Source: Heterotrichella gracilis
Lineage: Eukaryota; Sar; Xanthophyceae; Tribonematales; Xanthonemataceae
Reading direction: 5' to 3'
DNA: 64,000 nt
NCBI GenBank assembly: GCA_032358255.1
Contig: JAULBX010013430.1
Location: forward strand, 1-64,000
Position 1 is the stretch's first letter, and every line of letters starts with the position of its first letter. A model generated the notes under the pieces. That model made no database searches, was not told the DNA's origin, and was given only the letters and a program-made list of their open reading frames with translations. The translations under genes and the position numbers were made by a program. Shown here one piece after another: positions 56,701 to 64,000 of this stretch.

Positions 56701-58771
56701 CGCTCCCCTATGGATGGGTGCGATTACAATGTAAGGGTTTTACGGTTTGTGTAGGGTTTTGGGCTAGGGCGCACCACCGAGTGCTGCGCCCACTGCACGT
56801 GCACCCGCTCCCCTGTCTCCCTCCTCTGGAAAAGGCTGCCATTCCCATAATACACCCCTGGCGCAGGGTGCACGTATATCGAAAACAGTACCTCCCAAGG
56901 CTCTCCCCCCTGCAAAATAGATGCTATTCTGCTCCCCTGGGGATGATACTGCCCTCCCCTCATGCTGCCCTGGTGCGCTGTGTTGTGTGCCCCTTGCTGC
57001 CAATTACGCCCCTTGTGAAATGCGCGCGCAATGTCGCCGAATCTGTAGAGGCCCACCCCAATGTCCTGCATCCCCCCGGGGTTCAACCCCACGTATTTGA
57101 CCTTGTTGCCCCCCTCAAATTGCCCCCCTTGACCTTCCCCGTGCCTCCATTTGAAATCCGCCAGATCCCCAACTGCTGCCCCAGGGGAAGGGATAAACGT
57201 GCCGCCAGGGGGGATGTCATATTCGAGGGTGTGTAGGAGCTGCAGGGCTGTTTGTGAGGCTGCATCTAGCCACTTGCGCCACATGGGCTCCAGGGGCATC
57301 TCCCCTCTCACCAGAAATAGCAGTGCCACCTGGGGAAGCACAAAGCAGGTAACACCACATCACCAAAACATGAATGTGACATACACTGAACTAACTTCAG
57401 TCTACCGTAGCTACGTGTACAGCCTGTCCTTCAGATATCTCAGGAGCAGATATACACATTCAGTTTGAAGGCATGCCGCCTCCCCTAGCGCCATCTTGAA
57501 AAGCGCCCACAAGCTTTAACAAATTAGCAAAGCTTAATCAACAAGGCAGTGGTGACAGCTGTGCGCCACCAGTGCGCTGCTTGGCGCCGCATGTGCGCAC
57601 TCCTGTCATCTGGTATTGCTGCCATGCATGTGCAATTGGCAGTACATGACTCACCTTGGGAATCCGAGGATAAAGTGGATCCTCTGCGGTGGTGGTGGCT
57701 GTGGTGGCTGTGGTGGTGGTTGTGGGGAGGGGCTGGATGTGTGCCTGCATGCAACCACAACACCGCATGGACACAGGGACCATGGGTTTTGCCGGATGAA
57801 TAACACCTTTGACCCTCTCAACATTTACAGGGCTTGGTCCTGCTTGTATGGTGCGTGCAGGGGTGTTAATATATAAACCAGGAACGTTCCATTTTCCTGG
57901 AATATATATTAACACCCCTGGTGCATGCTATCACGATTTTCTTTGGCATAAATACGTTTGACACGCATGCACAGTCAGGGACAGGTACCCTCCCCGTGGT
58001 CACTGTACTTTATGATAATCCCCGCCGTGATCAACCTTCATTGCAGAGCACCCAGCAGTTGCCCACCGCCTCCCGCTTGCTATGCATGCAGCTCATGCAG
58101 TTGGGTGTGGCGCACCCACCATGCAGCGGTGGGTCCCGGCAGCACTCAACTGCACGAGCTGCATGCATAGCAAGGAGGGAAGGCAGCGGCAACTGCTGAA
58201 AGGCTTGCAACCAACGTCGACTATTGGCAAGTGGGGAGTTCAACCAAGGAGAAAACGTTTCAAGCAGGGTGGTAATGATCAAGCATGTTTGTGTGATCTC
58301 AAACAGGAAAATTTGGCTGAAGGTATTTTGCGCAATGGCAACGGGACAGGGGAGGTTACATAGGGAGGTGAGGAGCCGTCAGCTAGGGGTGCACTTAATT
58401 TTTTTTTTTTTTTACTTTCGTGTCCCCCAATGATCACCACATACTGCAGACTCAATGCATGCTTCAAATAATTCCATTCCACTCTCGACTGCTCTACTGC
58501 CCCTCCCTTGCCCCACACAATCCCCACTCACCTGCTCCCTTCCCGCAGCACCTTCCACCCCTGCTCCCCTTGCCCACCCGTCCACCTCCACCCCCACCCC
58601 TCGCTCCACCAGCCAACTCTGCCTCTGCACCACCCCCACCAGCCCCGCCACACAGAAACACCCCACCACCATCACCAGGAGCTGAAATAGGCCCTCCCGG
58701 GGGGCCGCGCGATGCGGGAATTTGCGCAACCCCCCTGGGCCAGGTGGGCTGGCTTTGCGCTCCTGCGCCAT
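53786..58771 (-). CDS. GT14 (core-2/I-branching type) glycosyltransferase with long insertions (about 869 aa)
   Basis: Six exons in transcript order: 58771-58532, 57744-57655, 57329-56775, 56196-56009, 55696-55538 and 55163-53786. Phases are all consistent. Exon 1 codes a type II anchor (LFQLLVMVVGCFCVAGLVGV). Exon 2 is a Thr-rich stem ending YPRIP. Exon 3 starts KVALLFLVRGEMPLEPMW, carries an insertion of about 100 residues, then FSIYVHPAPG and VQWAQHSV. Exon 4 has SHMVLLSESCAPLHPPGVVY. Exon 5 has WRKSSQWFMLTRTHAQLVVDD. Exon 6 has CVSDEHYIPTLLA and WWEKGVALHPHTHG. It then has about 300 residues of His/Gly/Ala-rich filler (PHAKGAAPHAKV, HGSQEAPHG), and returns to the family C-terminus CPLFARKFEWEALGPLL. 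This is a Golgi sugar transferase; substrate unknown. The filler could include an unrecognised intron. Paralogue of the gene at the left edge. Confidence 0.85.
56288..56382 (-). repeat. Echo of GT14 exon 4 (5' part) with lost acceptor
   Basis: This copy of 56196-56105 still translates as DEAELLL...LTSHMVLLSESCAP in the right register, but the acceptor AG has become GG after a C-run. It lies about 100 bp upstream of the true exon in the transcript. A four-fold GTGAAGGGG unit lies between. Confidence 0.85.
56652..56712 (-). repeat. Echo of GT14 exon 3 (3' edge)
   Basis: Repeats 56765-56815: codons for QWAQHSV, donor GTGCGCC and intron start. Confidence 0.88.
57858..57920. ncRNA. Short perfect hairpin in intron 1 of the GT14 gene
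   Basis: Arms 57858-57875 and 57903-57920 are perfectly complementary for 18 bp (CAGGGGTGTTAATATATA). An inner CCAGGA/TCCTGG stem continues the structure around a small loop. It may be a small inverted-repeat element or a small-RNA precursor; expression is unknown. Confidence 0.45.
58053..58198. ncRNA. Long imperfect hairpin, pre-miRNA-like, in intron 1 of the GT14 gene
   Basis: The sequence 58053-58107 pairs with 58143-58198. The core TTGCTATGCATGCAGCTC (58077-58094) matches its partner (58157-58174) perfectly, with few mismatches through the next 13 bp. The outer CAGCAGTTGCC also pairs. An inner CACCCACC/GGTGGGT(C) stem closes the top. The total fold is about 146 nt with short internal bulges, which is unusual for unselected sequence. 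Confidence 0.5.
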
Positions 58772-60746
58772 GGCGTGGGTGGGTGGGGTGGGGTGGTGGG
58801 TGCGTACCAGGCAAGGGGTGGTGGGGAGGGTGGGATGGACGGGTCTGAGCTAGCTATTCCTATAGAAGTGGGCGGTGGGTGATGGCTGTGGCTGTGGTGG
58901 TGGGGGCTGTGGTGGTGGTGGCGGCGATTGTGGCACCCCAAGTGACGGCTGCTAATTGCAAAAGGTTGATTGCTTACAGCCAGATAGCCCCCACCGGGTT
59001 TCTGGGTTGTTATTGATGCCCAGCAAACGTTGAAACCCCAGCCCAGGGTCATGCGTTGTCCAGACGTCCAAACCCTAAGCCAGGGTACTGCTGCCCAGCC
59101 GCACGACCCGGGTGCATCACACCTTGAAGGAAGATCGTGCAGAGGCTCATAGTGAGCAGTGGGCGAGGATCATCACAGGGTGACGACCAGAGATGGCAGG
59201 CCCTGTGGGGGTTAGGGGGTGTTAACGAGGGTCTGAGATAGTGCTCGATACATGAATTCAATGCCGCATGCACTCCCTCACATAGTTACCACGCAGGAGG
59301 CTTCCATGTAACATCAACAGTTGGGACCTGATATCATGAGAATTGACCAGCCAGTGCCAGGCTGCACGGCAGTTCCACAGCTGTACAATAGCGCCTGAAG
59401 CTGTGTGAGATGGTGCCTCCACGGTGTGGAGAGGTATGCACATGCATGCATAGCATTGCATCCGGATCAGTGACACCTGGTGTGCCCACTGGGAGTCCCA
59501 GGTGCACTAGAGTCTGAGCTAAGTCTGAGGCTGTCCTGTGTGGCTTATTGGAAGCTGAACGCGCTGGAGGCCTCACCATGTGACATGTTTTGAAGGCGCT
59601 GCCCCACGATTTTGCTTGCTGGTAGTATTCGCCGGCAGACTTGTCGCTCCAAAGCTTGTGGGCTCCCAGGCTGCCTCCGAGGCACAGCTACGTGACCTTC
59701 CTAATATGTGAGGCAGGTAGCCTGTATATGATGCTCTTAGAATAGGCTAAGCTAGGCTAGTAAACGAAGACGAGAGCCGTTAACTTAACGGCTGGTAGGA
59801 ACCCGTCATGCATGTATATGTGTGTGACACCCCGGGCTCGCTGTGTGTAACACCCAGCCTACCAACTTAGACCCGACCGTGCTCAACCGAGTCCAGAATT
59901 CCACGGTTGACAGTGACTGTGACAGTCGCGAACTTCAGTGTTATGCACGCTTAGCATAAGTCGGACTTCCTTCGTCTGTGTACACTGTAGTGACTGCCCC
60001 GCTGATTATGATCGAGAACCATTTATGCTTGGTGGTCGTGTGACCAGTGACTGTGTGCTGCATGAACGCATGATCCCAGGGGAGCAGCATGCATCACTGC
60101 AGGGGAGGACTTCAGTGGCAAGCTTGCAGTTAATGGCTGTGGACCGCCGCCCGTCTGGTTGAACGCATACCCCCACCAAAGTGATCTAGCTCAATGCTCA
60201 GAGCTCTCAAAACAAGCCTTAGAGCCTTCTAACTGACAGTGTCAGGCTGTAAATGGTTACCGCTACCGTTGTTAACATGTGAATGAAGTACACCTCTCAG
60301 ACTGTCAGTGAGCACGTATTGATTGCCAACTATCTGAGACACTAAGTCTACAAGGACTCAGTGAGTCGCATTGAGACACACAGTTTACAAGGACGATGCT
60401 CGACATTTGACAGCTGTGTGTCTGCTCTATGAACAAACCCAGGGTCTCACACTGCTGCTGGGGACTGAACCAAGTGGCAAGCCTCAGGGATGGCCAGCGC
60501 CTATTAGTAATTGAGTGTAAACCCTCGCGTCAATCAGTTTAAAACCCTGCAGGAGGGCAGCCTCTGGACCGCTGTGGCACAACGCCCACACACACTGCGG
60601 CACACCACGAGCCAGCAAGGTTGGAAAAAAAAACAGAACTGTCAGACACTGTCAGGTAGGGCATCAGCCCAGCTGGCGGCCAGTGGATACATGGCGTAAG
60701 AACAGCGAGCGGCCATGAAGTCCACTGTTAGGGTTATTGCCTAGGG
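58772..60746. other. 2-kb intergenic segment
   Basis: Between the start of the GT14 gene and the end of the poly(A)-polymerase-like gene, both on the minus strand. It has few TTTAGGG units and several short direct repeats around GACAGTGTCAGG and CACTAAGTCTACAAGGA (60220-60400). No exon is supported. Confidence 0.4.
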
Positions 60747-63700
60747 TTACCGCCGCATGCCCCGGCCATTACCCCTCCTGCCATACCCCCCGTGGCCACC
60801 ACCCCTTCTCCCCTGGTCCCCACCCCACCCCCCACCGCCTCCCCTCCCTTCCCAGTGCCCCTCCCCCATGGGGTACTCTTCTTCATGATCCTCCCCCTGA
60901 TCGAAAGCAATCGGTCGCTGATCAGGCGTCCAATGCACAGGCGGCGCCATCATCATGGGTGGGATGACTGCTGGTAACAAGGGGGGCGCAAGCAAGTGGG
61001 GCAAGGGGAAGACGGGAGCAACCGGGGGGAGGAAAATGGGTTGGAGTTGTTGGGGATAGCCCACTCCCTCATCCTCATACTCCCCCCACTCCTCCTGGTG
61101 GTGGGTGTAGGGGTGGGGATGGGGGTGGTGCGCGTACTCCCCTTCGTAACCTCCGCCCCCCCCCCCCTCCTCCTCCTCCCCCCACCCCTCCTGGTGGTGG
61201 TGTGGGCGGGGGGGGTACCCGCCGCGCGTGTACCCTCCATCCCCCCCCCCCTCCTCCACCTCCCATTCCTCATGATTGTGGCGAGGGAGGGGGTCGCGGT
61301 GGTGGTGGTGGTGGGTGGGGTGGTGGTGGCGGGGGCCGGCAGGGGGCGTGTCATGGTGGTAGTGAGCAGGGGGGGGAACCCGAGAGTGGCGCTGGTCCGG
61401 GTAATACTTCTCCCTGAGATAGGGGGGGTGACCATCCTCCCTATTTTCTCTCCCTGCACGCAGCACGCATGGTAAGTAACATCGAATCAAATCAAACACG
61501 TTTTAGTATAAATCGAATAAACCACATTTAATGTATTCTAACGTAATGTGGGTGCTTCCTCCCCATTGGATCAGCCTAAACATAGCACACTTTTTCGATA
61601 CTAAATAACAACACGCTGGCAGCATAGAAAAACGATCAATACCCTTGGCTGCAAATGAAATCTATGGGCTGCAACCGCATGGGGCGCAATCTTCTGGGGC
61701 GGCACGATAGCGGCATTCTGAACGTGTTGAATCTATCTCTTGGTGCCAAGAGGACTTTGCCCGTGCAATGTGGGTATGCTTGTGAGGAAAGGATGCAACA
61801 CAGCACATACAACACAAATCCTACACCAGGGCACGCTGGAGGGTTTAGGGTTTCCTCGCACCGGTGTCGTCCCCCCTCCGCCGTACATTCCTGTCTTCCC
61901 CGCGCCCCCCTTCTGACCGCCCCCGCTTCCCCCCTTCCCTCCCCCACCGTTGCTCCTCCTCTTCCCCCCCCCACTCCCTGGCGATGGCCTCATCAAAGGG
62001 GAAGAGGGCATCCAGCAGGCGGGAACCCTCAGCAGGGTTTCTAGGGTTTCTGGAGTTTGGGGTTTTCCCCCGCATGGCTTCTTCCAGGGCGTCGTAGGCG
62101 TTCTCAAAAGCGAATTTTACCTGCAGTGGGGATCACCAAAACATATTCATATTTCATGTTGTTTGGATCAAAAGGTGGCATCATGAACGTCTTTACCTAA
62201 CCCTAGACCTGTCATCCTTTGCACATTTGTTGCTTACTGCAGTGTCTAGTTTGTGCTGTTTGATAGGGTTTAGGGTAGGTTGCCCTCACCGCCTGCATCT
62301 GGTGGGAGCCCACCGACACATCCCTGCCGGTCTGGGGATCCTCAATGCACACCCGCATCTCCAGTGCCTGACGCATCTCCTCCTGGGGGGACAGGGCCCG
62401 ATTGCAGGGCAGGTCGGCTTTCTTCACAATGCCCCCCTTGCGCAGCGACACGGCTTGGTCCTGCGGGGTGTGGAGAGCGGGAGGGAGGGGGGGTGAGGTT
62501 GGGGGTGTGTAGCTGAGAGAGACGACGCAAAGGGTGTGGTTGGGACGGTTTCTCTTGTTCTCGATTCAGGGTGTGGGTTGAAGATGTGAATAGGGCTGCG
62601 GAGGGCATGCCGTCATTATTTCTGCTACTCCGTTATTCTGATGTTAAGACGCAGACCCATTTGCACTCAAATGGTCCGCAGAGTGAACTTAATTCACATA
62701 TTACATGGCAAAACCCCATTATCTGATCATTCAAAACCCCCTTCCCATGCACTCACGTAGTAGTCAAAGTCCTTCCCAAATCGCTTGAAGAACCCCATCA
62801 GCAGCCTGCCCAGGTGGCGCGTGTCCATCCCCTTCCTCCCCTCCTCCTTGATGTGCGCAATCACCATGTTGCACACGCTGAAGCTGCCCAGGCCACCTGC
62901 AAAAGGGGTGGAATTAGGGTTTTAGGTTAGGGTTTGGTCTTAGGGTTTTGTGGCACCTGCCCTCCCCTCCTCCTTGATGTGAGCAACCACCATGTTGCAC
63001 ACGCTGAAGCTGCCCAGGCCACCTGCAGGGGGGCGGGGAGTAGGGTTTTGGTTAGGGTTTGTGTTAAGCGTTTTGGGTAGGATTTTATGATACCATGCTG
63101 CACACGCTGAAGCTGCCCAGGCCACCTGCAAAAGGGTCGAATCAGGGGTTTTGGTTAGGGTTTGGTCTTAGGGTTCTGTGGCACATGCCCCTCTCCCCAC
63201 CCCACCCCACCCACCCCACGGCTACCAAGTCTCCAAGTATCGGCAGGCAATGACAGCAAGTACCCTGAATGTGACAACTCCCCTCCTGCCCCCATCCCCA
63301 TCCCCATCCCCACCCACCCCACCCACTCCCACACCCACCCGTGGCCACGTCGTTGAGCCCCTTGTGCTTGAGGAATGTCTTGAGCAGCAGCACCAGGGGC
63401 CGCAGGGGGGGCAGCGCCGCCACCTGGGACTTCATGTACTCAGCTGCCTGCGGGCCCTGGTCGCTGGAGATGGAGATGTCGACCGGGATGCCCTCATGGG
63501 TCACAACCTGGGACGGGGTTTTATTAATACTAAAAATGATAACAATTATTATGGTATCATGCTATTATCATTTCTACAAAACCAGAATATACCAAGATGC
63601 CTTCGGGGGTCACAACTTGCGGAAGGCGGGAAGACGGGTGGGCTGTGACTCTACAACCCACCATGCTAATCTGCTAAACTGGCTTTATCACTGGTACGTT

Positions 63701-63841
63701 TGTACGTTTACCCTACCTTAAGCACCGGTATCCTTGCATGCCTGACGTTGAAGCACGAGGCCACCCCCCCCTGGGCCCGCAGGGTGCGCGCAATCTGATC
63801 CAGGAGCTGACCCACCTCCACTCGCTGGGAGGGGGTGTAGC
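60747..63841 (-). CDS. TRF4/PAPD5-like non-canonical poly(A) RNA polymerase, 3' part, runs off right edge
   Basis: Six exons in transcript order: 63841-63717, 63507-63339, 62896-62757, 62460-62290, 62120-61862 and 61453-60747. Phases are consistent; upstream exons lie beyond the window. Conserved blocks of the nucleotidyltransferase are present: ARIPVLKVVTHEGIPVDISI (third catalytic Asp strand), LLKTFLKHKGLNDVATGGLGSF, MGFFKRFGKDFDYY, VCIEDPQTGRDVS (the family's CIEDPL..GNDV) and VKFAFENAYDALEEA. In yeast and animals these enzymes add oligo(A) tails that mark nuclear RNAs for exosome decay or trimming. The last exon is a low-complexity tail rich in His, Gly, Pro and Glu, ending in an RGG-like string (GRRGNGRGMRR) suited to RNA binding. 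The 5' half with the first two catalytic Asp is not seen. Confidence 0.88.
62957..63022 (-). repeat. Phase-preserving echo (possible cassette exon) of poly(A)-polymerase-like exon 62896-62757
   Basis: A 66-nt copy of the exon's 5' part, with acceptor CTGCAG and donor GTGCCA, codes GGLGSFSVCNMVVAHIKEEG. Its length is a multiple of three and its phases equal those of the real exon start. A further copy at 63088-63133 has an acceptor but soon meets a stop. Confidence 0.85.
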
Positions 63842-64000
63842 CTGGGGAGGGGGTGGGTGGAGGTTAAACGGGAGTTTAACTGGGAGGTAACAAAGGGGTA
63901 CACGTGTGTGGGACTGTACTACATGAGCATTATTGGCCTTGCCCTGGAGGAAGGAATGTGTGCGGATTCACTTGGCTGATGTTATAGGTAGCCTGCTGGG

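Noticed and set aside
61075-61475. Open frames on both strands opposite the His/Gly-rich tail exon
   Set aside because: These Val/Gly/Pro/His repeats mirror the low-complexity tail of the poly(A)-polymerase-like gene, whose splice phase fits.
1-64000. CRISPR arrays, bacterial operons, ribosome binding sites or prophage
   Set aside because: All genes are intron-rich and eukaryotic; repeats found are short local duplications or telomere units, not regularly spaced arrays.

Overview
The window is nuclear DNA of a photosynthetic eukaryote, most likely a green alga (Chlorophyta). Almost every gene is split by many short GT-AG introns (donors mostly GTGCGT, GTGGGT or GTGAGT; acceptors mostly GCAG). 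Coding sequence is GC-rich at third positions. Several products are typical of green plastids: a PsbP-like lumen protein, the thylakoid rhodanese-like protein TROL and two Rubisco-LSMT-type SET methyltransferases. Plant-type telomere units (TTTAGGG) are scattered through the introns. I cannot name the genus.

Layout from left to right. (1) 71-936 (-): 5' part of a GT14 glycosyltransferase that runs off the left edge. (2) 1554-4092 and 5457-8298 (+): a tandem pair of five-exon DUF7918-like genes. (3) 8669-13267: a stretch of small genes, comprising a possible 96-aa basic protein, a 99-aa secreted Cys-containing protein on the minus strand, a 115-aa Ser/Pro-rich protein, and a poorly resolved small gene. 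(4) 13853-19099 (-) and 19740-25632 (+): two head-to-head SETD3/Rubisco-LSMT-like methyltransferase genes of 8 and 10 exons. (5) 26584-28774 (+): PsbP-like protein 1. (6) 30971-31743 (+): a two-exon unknown Tyr/Pro-rich protein. (7) 33710-37561 (-): a seven-exon gene joining an unknown N-terminal domain, a polyglutamine tract and a KCTD-type BTB/T1 domain. (8) 39201-44378 (-): TROL. (9) 44807-48488 (+): YeeZ-like extended SDR. (10) 49891-52959 (-): class I SAM methyltransferase. (11) 53786-58771 (-): a second GT14 gene with long insertions. (12) 60747-63841 (-): a TRF4/PAPD5-like non-canonical poly(A) polymerase that runs off the right edge.

I assembled the exon models by hand, requiring splice phases to match across every junction and the frame to stay open. 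Most models close exactly, and exceptions are noted. Because introns interrupt the frames, most long open frames in the window are shadows of these genes.

The most striking property is not a gene. Almost every large gene carries intronic copies ('echoes') of its own exon edges: 30-100 bp direct repeats that span a splice site and include exon end, splice signal and start of intron. They often lie near TTTAGGG motifs. Some echoes are decayed, some keep both splice sites, one is a phase-preserving cassette, and one differs from the true exon only at synonymous positions. I know of no description of this as a genome-wide habit. It looks like ongoing intron growth, or exon/intron creation, by local tandem duplication. 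Other points of interest are two hairpins in intron 1 of the second GT14 gene and the unusual domain combination of the BTB gene.
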